DNA of 64,000 bases from an uncultured Faecalicatena sp. (GTDB lineage Bacteria > Bacillota > Clostridia > Lachnospirales > Lachnospiraceae), in the NCBI GenBank assembly GCA_948468385.1, contig CAOKHZ010000006.1, positions 1 to 64,000 of the forward strand, read 5' to 3'. Of the stretch, positions 18,233 to 26,727 are shown one piece after another. The notes beneath the pieces were generated by a model. The model ran no database searches, was not told the DNA's origin, and saw only the letters and a program-made list of their open reading frames with translations. Within the stretch, counting starts at the first letter, position 1. Each line of letters starts with the position of its first letter. The position numbers and the translations under genes were made by a program.

Positions 18233-18769
18233 ATGGATTTACGTGTACAAAAAACAAAGAACAGCATCTTGGACGCCTTTATCGAACTACGCTCCGAAAA
18301 ACCACTGGAAAAAATCACGGTCAAGGAGCTATCCGAACGAGCCCAAATCAGTAAACAGACTTTTTATCTTCATTATAAGGACATCTATGACCTATCCGAG
18401 CAATTAGAACAAGAATTGGTAAAGAGCCTCGTGGACAGCCTCACGCACCAGGAGCACTTGCTGGAGCACTCCAAGGAGGCGACGCTGGAATTATTCCACG
18501 CCGCTGCCACTCAGAGTTCCCTTTTCCGCACCGTCTTCTCCGGTTCCCGTACCGCCGCTCTGACAGAAGGTCTCGAACGCGAGATTAAGAAAATCATCCT
18601 CGCCAACAATCCGGAGGTGGAACACGACCTGAAAGCCAATATCTGCCTGACCATCCTGATACACGGCTGTTACCTCGCCTATCAAAAATATTCCGCGGAC
18701 GCGCCGGAAGAAGTTGCACAGATACTCAGCGAGATTTCGGGGGAAATTACCGCCCGGTGCCGGTCGTAA
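18233..18769 (+). CDS. TetR-family transcriptional regulator
   Basis: The first ~50 residues form a TetR DNA-binding domain: LEKITVKELSERAQISKQTF followed by YLHYKDIYDL. The rest is an all-helical ligand/dimer domain of the kind in TetR/AcrR C-terminal families (DhaS-like length, 178 residues). The ATG at 18233 follows AAGGAGG (18218-18224) by 8 nt. That RBS belongs to a duplicated repeat element, which makes the whole leader unusual. The target is unknown. Downstream lies a decayed gene and then the glycogen/xyloside enzymes. Confidence 0.88.
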   Translation: MDLRVQKTKNSILDAFIELRSEKPLEKITVKELSERAQISKQTFYLHYKDIYDLSEQLEQELVKSLVDSLTHQEHLLEHSKEATLELFHAAATQSSLFRTVFSGSRTAALTEGLEREIKKIILANNPEVEHDLKANICLTILIHGCYLAYQKYSADAPEEVAQILSEISGEITARCRS

Positions 18770-18805
18770 ATGAAGATTATCAAATGATGCACATATCCCT
18801 TTAAA

Positions 18806-19419
18806 ATGGAGGAAGGTGACATTAGGGATTTGTCAGATAGAATGTCAGTAAAAAATAACGCTAACATTATTTTTAATGCGGACTGCGAAATTCACACGAA
18901 AGACAACTATACAATCCTTGAATTAGAAAAAGAAAAGCAATTACCATTTTTATCTACACATTGAAGAAAATAATTTTGAAACGCTAAAAATCAAACTTTT
19001 AATCATCTTAGTGGACAAGCCACGCATGATAAAAAGGAGATTGGAGCAACAAGAGAAAACGGTATGGGATGAATCGTTTATAGAACATCTCCAAAAGAAA
19101 GAACTTGAATATGCCATGCGATTGGGTCAAAATCTTGGATTAGATTATAAGATTGTAACAAACAGCATCGAGAACGGGACTTATTTGGGAAAGAGCATCC
19201 TCCTTCCCATTAAGCCATTCTGGCATTTCCGCTGATTTTTTTGATCAATATTTTCAAGCGCATGGCAGGGCCAGCGCTTACAAACTAGGGGAGAGCACGC
19301 GTTACGCCTCTCCATTTACCTTGAGGGAATTAGGATTGAACTATACGCCACAATCATATGCATATATCAATACAGACATCATGAACCGTAGTATGCAATT
19401 ATTACAAACAAATAATTAA
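18806..19419 (+). pseudogene. Decayed gene in three frames, family uncertain
   Basis: Three consecutive open pieces lie on the same strand in different frames. The first is 18806-18964 (MEEGDIRDLSDRMS...). The second is about 18965-19235, with VDKPRMIKRRLEQQ and AMRLGQNLGLDYKIVTNS. The third ends at 19419 (ADFFDQYFQAHGRASAYKLG ... INTDIMNRSMQLLQTNN). The middle piece loosely resembles the C-terminal half of a small P-loop kinase, but no P-loop is visible upstream. I treat the whole as a broken gene. The TAA at the end is followed directly by the AAGGAG of the next gene. Confidence 0.5.
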
Positions 19420-19435
19420 GGAGTAACAAAATATC

Positions 19436-21604
19436 ATGCGAATCTATAACGAAACCACGGAACCCACCGCAATCATTAACGGTTTTCACGTCCGTCCCGG
19501 GATGTTTGACGTATACGGCGCGACGGCCGTCTCGCGGGGAGTCAATTTCACGGTGCACACCCATTACGGAACCTCGTGCGAACTGCTATTATTTCATAAG
19601 AAGGAAGAAACGCCTTACGCCGTGATTCCGTTTCCGAAAGCATACAAAATCGGTGACGTGTTCTCGATGATCGTCTTCGGGCTCAACATCGAAGAATTTG
19701 AATACGCGTACCGGGTGGACGGTCCCTACGACCCGAAGGCCGGGCATTTGTTCGACCGCGACGCCATTCTTTTGGATCCTTATGCCAAGGCGGTCACGGG
19801 ACAAAGCGTCTGGGGCGAAAAAAAGATTACCAATTATCATGCGAGGGTCGTGAGGGACACGTTTGACTGGGGCGACATGCCGCAGTCAAACACGGAACTG
19901 AGTGACCTTGTCATTTACGAACTCCATGTGAGGGGATACACCAAACATGAATCCTCCGGCGTGGAACACAAAGGGACGTTTGCCGGCCTGATGGAAAAGA
20001 TTCCTTATTTGAAAGAGCTTGGCGTCACGGCGGTGGAATTGATGCCGATTTTTGAATTTGACGAGGCCATGGACGTGCGGGAGGTCGACGGTAAGAAGCT
20101 TTTGGATTACTGGGGATACAATTCGGTGTGTTTCTTCGCCCCCAACACCAGTTATACCGCGTCCTCCGAGTACAACCGCGAAGGCACGGAGCTGAAAAAG
20201 CTAATACGCGAACTCCATGCGAACGGAATCGAGATTATCCTGGACGTGGTGTTCAACCATACGGCAGAAGGGAACGTGGATGGACAAACCTTTTCATTCA
20301 AGGGATTTGACAACAAGATTTATTACATGCTGACACCGAACGGGGATTATTACAATTTCAGCGGTTGTGGAAACACGCTCAACTGCAACCACCCCATCGT
20401 CCGCCAGCTCATTTTGGAATGCCTGCGGTATTGGACGGTGAATTACCGGGTGGACGGCTTCCGTTTTGACCTTGCCAGCATCCTGGGGCGAAACGCCGAC
20501 GGCTCGCCAATGAACAAGGCGCCCCTACTTGAAAGCCTTGCCCATGACCCCATTCTCAATAATGTGAAATTAATCGCGGAGGCATGGGACGCGGGCGGCA
20601 TGTACCAGGTTGGAAAGTTTCAGGCGCATAGGCGCTGGGCGGAATGGAACGGCCGGTACCGCGACGCTTTGAGGGGATTTCTCAAGGGCGATAACTGGGA
20701 GGCGTCTGCCGCCGCCTGGAGCATTTCCGGTTCCGGCGACATGTACGGCGGACCGTACACGGACGGCAACGAAATTTATTCCGGATATGACGCTTGTATC
20801 AATTTCCTCACTTGCCACGACGGATTTACCTTGTACGACCTTTACTCTTACAACGAAAAACATAACGAGGGTAACGGCTGGCATAACACGGACGGCTCCA
20901 ATGACAACCGGAGCTGGAACTGCGGCGTGGAGGGGGATACCGACAATCCGGAAATCTTAAGCTTGCGCTTTCGCATGATTCGAAATGCCTGCGCGGTGCT
21001 GATGTGCAGCCGGGGAACGCCGATGTTCCTCGCCGGGGACGAATTCGCCAACACCCAGCATGGCAACAATAACGCATATTGCCAGGACAACGAGATTTCC
21101 TGGCTCGACTGGGGCATGTTGGAAAAAAACAAAGAATTGTTTGAATTTTTCAAGTTCATGATTGCCTACCGTTACGACCACGCCATCATTCGCAAGCGGC
21201 TTCCCGACGCGAAATGTGGCATGGCGCCGATACACACCCATGACGTGATGGCAGAACGAACCCACATTGCGAAAGATGCCAAGACTTTTTCCGTTTCCTT
21301 CGCCGGATATGACAAGGGCAAGAAGCGGGACGACATGGTCTATGTCTCGGTAAATTCATTTTGGGAAAACGTGACGATTACGTTTCCACGACTCCCCGAC
21401 TCATTGTCATGGCATTTGAGCGTGGACACCTATGGGGACGAAAATGGACGCTACACCTTCCCGAAAGGGAAAGAAATACAGATGGGCGAAAGCTATGTGC
21501 TGCGCCCGCGCACCGTGGCGATTTTCACGGTGAGGGAGAACGTGGCACCAGAAGAAGAGAAAGCAATGGGACACGAAAACAAGGCAACACTATACCCCAC
21601 CTAA
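19436..21604 (+). CDS. glgX: Glycogen debranching enzyme / isoamylase-type, GH13_11
   Basis: It hydrolyses alpha-1,6 branch links of glycogen or starch dextrins. The N-terminal domain (FEYAYRVDGPYDPKAGHLFD then LLDPYAKAVTG) is typical of GlgX/TreX. The GH13 barrel shows DVVFNHTAEGN, the nucleophile Asp in VDGFRFDLAS, the acid Glu in LIAEAWDAGG and the third Asp in FLTCHDGFTL. Length (722) is normal and no signal peptide is present, so it acts in the cytoplasm. The start ATG follows AAGGAG by 12 nt. The GH31 gene begins 27 bp after its stop, so the two are probably one transcript. Confidence 0.93.
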   Translation: MRIYNETTEPTAIINGFHVRPGMFDVYGATAVSRGVNFTVHTHYGTSCELLLFHKKEETPYAVIPFPKAYKIGDVFSMIVFGLNIEEFEYAYRVDGPYDPKAGHLFDRDAILLDPYAKAVTGQSVWGEKKITNYHARVVRDTFDWGDMPQSNTELSDLVIYELHVRGYTKHESSGVEHKGTFAGLMEKIPYLKELGVTAVELMPIFEFDEAMDVREVDGKKLLDYWGYNSVCFFAPNTSYTASSEYNREGTELKKLIRELHANGIEIILDVVFNHTAEGNVDGQTFSFKGFDNKIYYMLTPNGDYYNFSGCGNTLNCNHPIVRQLILECLRYWTVNYRVDGFRFDLASILGRNADGSPMNKAPLLESLAHDPILNNVKLIAEAWDAGGMYQVGKFQAHRRWAEWNGRYRDALRGFLKGDNWEASAAAWSISGSGDMYGGPYTDGNEIYSGYDACINFLTCHDGFTLYDLYSYNEKHNEGNGWHNTDGSNDNRSWNCGVEGDTDNPEILSLRFRMIRNACAVLMCSRGTPMFLAGDEFANTQHGNNNAYCQDNEISWLDWGMLEKNKELFEFFKFMIAYRYDHAIIRKRLPDAKCGMAPIHTHDVMAERTHIAKDAKTFSVSFAGYDKGKKRDDMVYVSVNSFWENVTITFPRLPDSLSWHLSVDTYGDENGRYTFPKGKEIQMGESYVLRPRTVAIFTVRENVAPEEEKAMGHENKATLYPT

Positions 21605-21631
21605 TAACAAACAACAGAGAGGAACTTCATT

Positions 21632-23947
21632 ATGAAATTTCAAAACGGCCAATGGCTGCCCAAAGAAGGGCACGGCATTTTTTACCCGACAAGAATCATG
21701 GAAATTGAGAAAACACAGACCAGCGTCACCCTGGTGACGCCATCCACGAAGATAATGGACGGGGTCGCGTTGACCATGGTTATCACGACCCCGATGCCGG
21801 AAATGATTCGGGTACAAGTATGTCATTATATGGGAATGAATGATGAAAACGACCCGTCATTCGACTTGAACCTGCCGGAAACCTTGCCGCCCATACAAAC
21901 AGAAGAAACCGAGGACGCGCTCACCATATATAGCGGGCATTTAAGCATGGTCATTGACAAGAAAACATGCTGTGCGCGCTATGAGCGGGACAAAAAGCCC
22001 ATTACCTCCTATCGAAACACCGACCTTTCCTACGTCAAAACGGACTGGCGGGGCGAATACTATACATATGATTCTAACGGCGCGTATATGCGCCAGCAAT
22101 TGGGCTTGTCTGTCGGTGAGCTGATTTACGGACTCGGGGAACGCTTCACGCCATTCGTACGCAACGGCCAGACCGTGGAAATCTGGAACGAGGACGGAGG
22201 CACGAGTTCGGAAGTTTCTTACAAAAACATTCCGTTTTACGTGTCAAACAAAGGTTACGGTGTTTTTGTAAACCAAACGGAAAACGTTTCTTTTGAAATC
22301 GGATCCGGTTCCGTGGCGAAGACCCAGTTTTCCGTGGCGGGAGAAAGCCTGGATTATTTTGTAATCAACGGCCCCACCATGAAAGACGTACTGACACGCT
22401 ACACGGATTTGACCGGGAAACCCGGGCTTCCCGCAGATTGGACGTTTGGCTTGTGGCTGTCCACGTCCTTTCTCACCAGCTATGACGAAAAAACCGTCAT
22501 GAGCTTTATCGACGGCATGGCCGAACGGGGAATTCCGCTAAAGGTATTCCATTTTGACTGCCTCTGGATGAAAATGTACCACTGGACGGATTTCACATGG
22601 AACAGCGCGACATTTCCAGACCCGGCGGGGATGCTTGGACGAATCCACGAAAAAGGCGTCAAGGTCTGCGTCTGGATTAACCCTTATGTCGGGCAACGTT
22701 CCTCCCTTTTTGAAGAAGGGAAGAAAAACGGCTATTTCCTGAAACGCCAAAACGGCGACATATGGCAGTGGGACATGTGGCAACCCGGCTTGGCAATCGT
22801 AGACTTCACGAATCCGGGAGCCTGCCGTTGGTACAAGGACAAGCTCAAAATGATGATGGACATGGGCGTGGATTGCTTCAAGACGGACTTCGGCGAGCGA
22901 ATTCCGACGGACGCGGTATACTTTAACGGAGCGGACGCGACCAAGATGCACAATTATTATTCCTACATCTATAACAAACTTGTCTACGACACGATTGCGG
23001 AAGTGAAAGGAACGGAAGAGGCGGTACTGTTCGCCCGCTCGGCGACGGTCGGGGGACAAAAATACCCGGTTCACTGGGGCGGCGACTGCTCGGCAAATTA
23101 CGAATCGATGGCCGAAAGCCTGCGCGGCGGATTGTCACTGACAAGCAGCGGCTTCGGATTCTGGAGCCATGATATCGGCGGTTTCGAGGACACCGCCACG
23201 CCGGACGTATACATGCGCTGGGCGGCGTTTGGACTGCTTTCCTCCCACAGCCGCCTGCATGGTAGCACGTCCTACCGCGTGCCGTGGAATTTCGGGGACG
23301 AGGCCGTGGAGGTGTTGCGATTCTTCACGCGTCTGAAGATGTCGCTGATGCCATACATTTATGGCAGCGCCGTCGAAACGTCCGTCACCGGCGTTCCGCT
23401 TATGCGCAGCATGGTGCTGGAATTTACGGAAGACTTAAATTGCCACTATCTGGATCGCCAGTATATGTTTGGCCCCAATTTGCTTGTCGCGCCAATTTTC
23501 AACGCGGATGGTATCGGAACCTATTACTTGCCAAAGGGCGTATGGACCGACTATCTGACGGGAGAAAAAGTTTCCGGCGAACGGTGGTATGAAAAAGAAT
23601 ACGACCATATGGGCATTCCGATTTTCGCCCGGGAAAACTCCATCATCGCCAAGGGCGCGCATGACGATCGTCCTGATTATGATTTTGCCGACGGCGTGGA
23701 ATTCAGGGTCTACGAGCTAAAGGACGAGGCCGAAAGCACCATATATAAAAACGGGGTTCGGGAAGCGTCCATTCACGGGACACGGACAAAAGACGGCCTT
23801 GTCTTTGACGTGGACACGGACAAGCCTTACACGATTCGTCTCATAAATGCGACGGTGGAATCCGTTCAGGGGGCACAGATGCACACGGATGGCAATGACT
23901 GCGTGCTTGTGCCGGGTGACGGGGCCGGCCAAATCATCTGCCGATAA
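21632..23947 (+). CDS. yicI: Alpha-xylosidase YicI-type, GH31
   Basis: It releases alpha-linked xylose from non-reducing ends such as isoprimeverose and xyloglucan fragments. The whole chain tracks E. coli YicI, also ~770 residues: GLGERFTPFVRNGQTVEIWN near residue 170, VFHFDCLWMK, KVCVWINPYVGQ, the nucleophile Asp of CFKTDFGERIPTD near 418, and the acid Asp of HWGGDCSANYES near 485. GFGFWSHDIGGFE follows. No signal peptide. GAGAGG precedes the ATG by about 8 nt. It lies downstream of the debranching enzyme, with a hairpin at 24000 closing the unit. Activity on alpha-xyloside rather than alpha-glucoside is inferred from this close resemblance. Confidence 0.93.
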   Translation: MKFQNGQWLPKEGHGIFYPTRIMEIEKTQTSVTLVTPSTKIMDGVALTMVITTPMPEMIRVQVCHYMGMNDENDPSFDLNLPETLPPIQTEETEDALTIYSGHLSMVIDKKTCCARYERDKKPITSYRNTDLSYVKTDWRGEYYTYDSNGAYMRQQLGLSVGELIYGLGERFTPFVRNGQTVEIWNEDGGTSSEVSYKNIPFYVSNKGYGVFVNQTENVSFEIGSGSVAKTQFSVAGESLDYFVINGPTMKDVLTRYTDLTGKPGLPADWTFGLWLSTSFLTSYDEKTVMSFIDGMAERGIPLKVFHFDCLWMKMYHWTDFTWNSATFPDPAGMLGRIHEKGVKVCVWINPYVGQRSSLFEEGKKNGYFLKRQNGDIWQWDMWQPGLAIVDFTNPGACRWYKDKLKMMMDMGVDCFKTDFGERIPTDAVYFNGADATKMHNYYSYIYNKLVYDTIAEVKGTEEAVLFARSATVGGQKYPVHWGGDCSANYESMAESLRGGLSLTSSGFGFWSHDIGGFEDTATPDVYMRWAAFGLLSSHSRLHGSTSYRVPWNFGDEAVEVLRFFTRLKMSLMPYIYGSAVETSVTGVPLMRSMVLEFTEDLNCHYLDRQYMFGPNLLVAPIFNADGIGTYYLPKGVWTDYLTGEKVSGERWYEKEYDHMGIPIFARENSIIAKGAHDDRPDYDFADGVEFRVYELKDEAESTIYKNGVREASIHGTRTKDGLVFDVDTDKPYTIRLINATVESVQGAQMHTDGNDCVLVPGDGAGQIICR

Positions 23948-23999
23948 CGGAACGTGAGGAACCCACGGCTTGCCGAGAGGTTCTTCACTCATTCGCGTC

Positions 24000-24031
24000 G
24001 GTACACGGATGGCGTATTGCCTCCGTGTACC
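24000..24031. terminator. Hairpin between convergent yicI and ptsP
   Basis: GGTACACGGA at 24000-24009 pairs perfectly with TCCGTGTACC at 24022-24031, between the stops at 23947 and 24046. A weaker hairpin (GAGGAACC/GGTTCTTC) lies just before it. Confidence 0.65.
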
Positions 24032-24045
24032 GTCACCATGTCAGC

Positions 24046-25668
24046 TTATTCACATTCACGGATTTTTTTACGCAACGGCAATACCATTGCCGGAGAGACG
24101 GACAATTCATCCAATCCCATCCGCAAAAACTCTTCCGTCAATTCCAAATCCGCTCCCAGTTCCCCACAAATTCCAATCCACTTCCCTTCGGCATGCGCAT
24201 TCTCCGCCGCCATCCGAATCATGGCCAAAACCGCCGGATGATGAGCGTCATAGAATGTACCCAACTGATTGTTCTGCCTGTCAATCGCCAACGTATATTG
24301 CGTCAAGTCATTTGTACCCACACTGAAAAAATCCACTTCCTTTGCCAGCTCGCGGCTAATCATGACGGAGGCAGGCGTCTCTATCATCACGCCCAATTCC
24401 ACGTCATCCTTATATGGAACCCCTTGCTTTTTCAACTCTCCCTTAACTTCCTCGATAATTTCCTTGATGCGCTTGATTTCCCAAAGCGAGATAATCATCG
24501 GAAACATGATGGAAATATTTCCAAATGCCGCCGCACGGTATAACGCCCTCAACTGTGTCTTAAAAACGTCCGTTCTTGTCAGGCAAATACGAATTGCCCG
24601 GTATCCAAGCGCCGGATTTTCCTCTTTTTTCAAGTTAAAATAATCCACCTGCTTGTCAGCCCCGATGTCCAACGTACGGATAATCACCTTTTTTCCCGCC
24701 ATGTTCTGGACGACTTGCTTATAAACCGCGAACTGTTGCTCCTCCGTCGGGTAATCATCGTTTTCCAGATAGAGGAACTCACTTCGGAACAAACCGATTC
24801 CGCCCGCGTCATTTTTCAAAACCGCCCCCACGTCGGCCGCGTTTCCTATATTCGCGTAGACGTTGATTTTTTGTCCGCTTTTCGTCACATTTTCTTTTCC
24901 TCGAAGTGTCTCTAGCAATTCCCTCTCCTCTTGGCACTTCTGCTGCTTTTCTTTCATTTCGGAAAGCGTTTGCTCGTCTGGATCAATATACATGATTCCC
25001 GTAAACCCATCCACCACTGCCAGTTTTCCGTCATATTCTTCTTTCAAGCCTTCTTTCAAACTGACAATCGCCGGAATGTTCATCGTCCGTGCAAGAATCG
25101 CCGTATGAGAATTCGCGGAACCCTCCCGGGTGGCAAAGGCCAACACCTTTGTCTTGTCCAGTTGCACGGTTTCACTCGGCGCAAGATCCTTCGCGGCGAC
25201 AATGCCGGGCTCCTTCATCTCAAAGACGGCTTCCTCCCCGCCTCCCAAAACCGTCAAAACGCGTTCGGAGATATCTTTCACGTCTGCCGCGCGTCCCTGC
25301 ATATACGCGTCATCCATGGCTGCAAACATGGCCGCAAAATTATCCGCCGTCTCCGCCACGGCAAATTCCGCGTTCACATTCTGCAGCCTGATAATATTTT
25401 CAATAGATTCTATGTAATCCAGATCATCCAGCATCATTTGATGGATTTCAAAAATCATGGCATTTTCCTCTCCCACGTCCGCAAGAGATTTTTCATACAA
25501 ATCTTTTAACTGCCTGATTGCCGTCTCCTTTGCCGCTTGAAAACGGCCGCATTCTGCCTCGGCGTCCGCGACATGTGTACGCTTGACCAATTGTTCTTTC
25601 TTTTGATAAAAGACAATATTTCCAATCGCGACCCCGCCAAATACACTTTTTCCTTTAATGACCTCCAT
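24046..25668 (-). CDS. ptsP: PTS Enzyme I (phosphoenolpyruvate-protein phosphotransferase)
   Basis: It takes phosphate from PEP and passes it to HPr for sugar uptake. From the ATG at 25668 it starts MEVIKGKSVFGGVAIGNIVF, the normal Enzyme I N-terminus. The phospho-His is in GSANSHTAILARTMNIPAIV. The PEP-binding barrel has GGIGLFRSEFLYL, VIIRTLDIGADKQ and FFSVGTNDLTQYT. Length from here is 540 residues, normal for Enzyme I. AAGGAG stands 7 nt before this ATG. The same frame is open upstream to 25989 through HPr and thiolase fragments (separate entry), so a 647-residue fusion could also be made. It is convergent with yicI, and no complete HPr or EII gene is in the window. Confidence 0.9.
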   Translation of the reverse strand: MEVIKGKSVFGGVAIGNIVFYQKKEQLVKRTHVADAEAECGRFQAAKETAIRQLKDLYEKSLADVGEENAMIFEIHQMMLDDLDYIESIENIIRLQNVNAEFAVAETADNFAAMFAAMDDAYMQGRAADVKDISERVLTVLGGGEEAVFEMKEPGIVAAKDLAPSETVQLDKTKVLAFATREGSANSHTAILARTMNIPAIVSLKEGLKEEYDGKLAVVDGFTGIMYIDPDEQTLSEMKEKQQKCQEERELLETLRGKENVTKSGQKINVYANIGNAADVGAVLKNDAGGIGLFRSEFLYLENDDYPTEEQQFAVYKQVVQNMAGKKVIIRTLDIGADKQVDYFNLKKEENPALGYRAIRICLTRTDVFKTQLRALYRAAAFGNISIMFPMIISLWEIKRIKEIIEEVKGELKKQGVPYKDDVELGVMIETPASVMISRELAKEVDFFSVGTNDLTQYTLAIDRQNNQLGTFYDAHHPAVLAMIRMAAENAHAEGKWIGICGELGADLELTEEFLRMGLDELSVSPAMVLPLRKKIRECE

Positions 25669-25989
25669 CCACGTTCTCCTTCCCTTTATCCTCACAACGG
25701 CCGATTTGGCAAAAGCGGACAACCCCATCACTCCGAAAATCCTTTTGGCGTCTACCACGTTTCCGTTTTTAATCAACTTGATTTCCGACTGAAATCCTCC
25801 CGCCTTTTTCACAAGGATTCCCGCCGGTCTGGCATGAAGCCCTTCCGCGTCCGTCGCTCCAATTGGATGGCCGTCTCTTGATCCCTCGTCCGTATCAAAT
25901 ATTGTCACATTTCCCTTCCTATCTTTTAATTCGACCGGAAGTATCTCTTCCTTAAACTTTTCGGCCTCAATTGCGCCAACCAGCGCCAT
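25669..25989 (-). pseudogene. Thiolase-HPr chimeric segment fused in frame to Enzyme I
   Basis: This 107-codon stretch is in frame with Enzyme I. Codons 1-40 (EKFKEEILPVELKDRKGN then IFDTDEGSRDG) match an internal piece of acetyl-CoA acetyltransferase (thiolase). Codons 43-103 match HPr, with the phospho-His motif GLHARPAG and AKRIFGVMGL. HPr is cut off after VVRIKG and lacks its last helix. Codons 104-107 (RRTW) are the Enzyme I ribosome binding site read through. Its own ATG at 25989 lacks a well-placed Shine-Dalgarno (AGGAGG is 18 nt away). I interpret this as scars of deletions joining three genes. A functional fusion is less likely because HPr is incomplete. Confidence 0.7.
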
Positions 25990-26059
25990 CCCAAATTTGA
26001 CACAAATCCTCCTACGTCATTTTTAGTTCAAGAGCATCCGGCGTTCTCACGGCGATGCG

Positions 26060-26087
26060 AGAGCCGAATCTGCTGACGGCTCTCCCC
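26060..26087. other. Hairpin upstream of the chimera
   Basis: GAGAGCCG pairs with CGGCTCTC around a short loop in the 170-bp gap before the chimeric frame. No T-run, role unknown. Confidence 0.4.
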
Positions 26088-26115
26088 TTCTAACCATCAT
26101 CCATACATCATATTT

Positions 26116-26142
26116 AAAAAAAGTGCCAAAGGCACTTTTTTT
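26116..26142 (-). terminator. Intrinsic terminator of the HMA gene
   Basis: AAAAAAAGTGCC, loop AAA, GGCACTTTTTTT: a near-perfect bidirectional intrinsic terminator just after the stop at 26160 of the minus-strand gene. Confidence 0.9.
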
Positions 26143-26159
26143 ATCATTTTTATAGATTA

Positions 26160-26378
26160 TTACAAATAAATCTCACAGTCATCCTCGACCTTCTTGCAAT
26201 TTTTAAGTACCTCCTGCATCACGTCCGCAGGAACCGTTCCCTCCTCGAACTCCACCGTCATCTTCAACGCCATGAAGTTCACCACCGCGTCCTTGACACC
26301 CGCCGTTTGCTTGGCCGCGTCCTCCATCTTGTTCGCGCAATTCGCACAGTCCACGTCGATTTTATAGGTCTTTTTCAT
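26160..26378 (-). CDS. Heavy-metal-associated (HMA) domain protein, orphan
   Basis: A 72-residue single HMA domain: MKKTYKIDVDCANCANKMED, with the metal-binding C-x-x-C in CANC and the typical GVKDAVVNFMALKMTVEF strand-loop. Such proteins carry or present soft metals (Cu, Zn, Cd) to P1B ATPases. In many Lachnospiraceae the gene is next to an ArsR regulator and a metal ATPase. Neither is present here. It has its own strong promoter, an ArsR-like palindrome in the leader and its own terminator, so it is a single-gene unit. GGAGA precedes the ATG by about 9 nt. Confidence 0.9.
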   Translation of the reverse strand: MKKTYKIDVDCANCANKMEDAAKQTAGVKDAVVNFMALKMTVEFEEGTVPADVMQEVLKNCKKVEDDCEIYL

Positions 26379-26408
26379 CTTCCACGTTCTCCTTTCATCT
26401 CGTCATTT

Positions 26409-26430
26409 CATATGAACATTTATTCATATG
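26409..26430 (-). promoter_or_regulatory. ArsR/SmtB-like operator palindrome
   Basis: CATATGAA and TTCATATG form a perfect 8-bp inverted repeat separated by 6 bp. This is close to the known ATATGAAC-N-TTCATAT type of ArsR/SmtB (CzrA, CadC) operators. It sits just downstream of the -10 box, where binding would block transcription of the HMA gene. Confidence 0.7.
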
Positions 26431-26439
26431 TTTGTTTCC

Positions 26440-26467
26440 ATTATAGCACGATGCGAGAAAATGTCAA
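26440..26467 (-). promoter_or_regulatory. Sigma-A promoter of the HMA gene
   Basis: On the minus strand: TTGACA (26467-26462), 16-bp spacer, TATAAT (26445-26440) with a TG extended -10 (TGCTATAAT). Consensus in both boxes. Confidence 0.85.
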
Positions 26468-26515
26468 CGGTAAAATGCTCAAAATTAGCCTTACAAGCTT
26501 TACATCGTTGTACCC

Positions 26516-26632
26516 ATGGGCACACTTCAAGCATTAGATATTACAATTCAGCCCCCGGCAGACACGAAACAAATTATAGCAAACTTCTTACATCAAAGAC
26601 TTGAATCTTCACAAGGAAATCAAAAAATTTAA
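26516..26632 (+). other. 38-codon open fragment, unknown
   Basis: ATG at 26516 opens MGTLQALDITIQPPADTKQI and ends NQKI with TAA at 26630-26632. The frame also extends about 9 codons upstream (PYKLYIVVP). No Shine-Dalgarno is seen. It may be the tail of a lost gene. Apart from this and the HMA promoter, the 26379-26727 gap shows no gene. Confidence 0.25.
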
Positions 26633-26727
26633 TATTAATTGAATAGATTTTGTGTTATCATAATATCAGGATTGTTATGCGCCAGCGTGTTCTTACAATC
26701 CAAAGCATTCAAGGATGGGAGGTTCTT

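Noticed and set aside
24046-25989. A normal HPr-Enzyme I fusion protein
   Set aside because: The HPr part lacks its last helix, the junction encodes the Enzyme I ribosome binding site, and the N-terminus is a thiolase fragment. A deletion scar explains this better, though a working fusion is not excluded.
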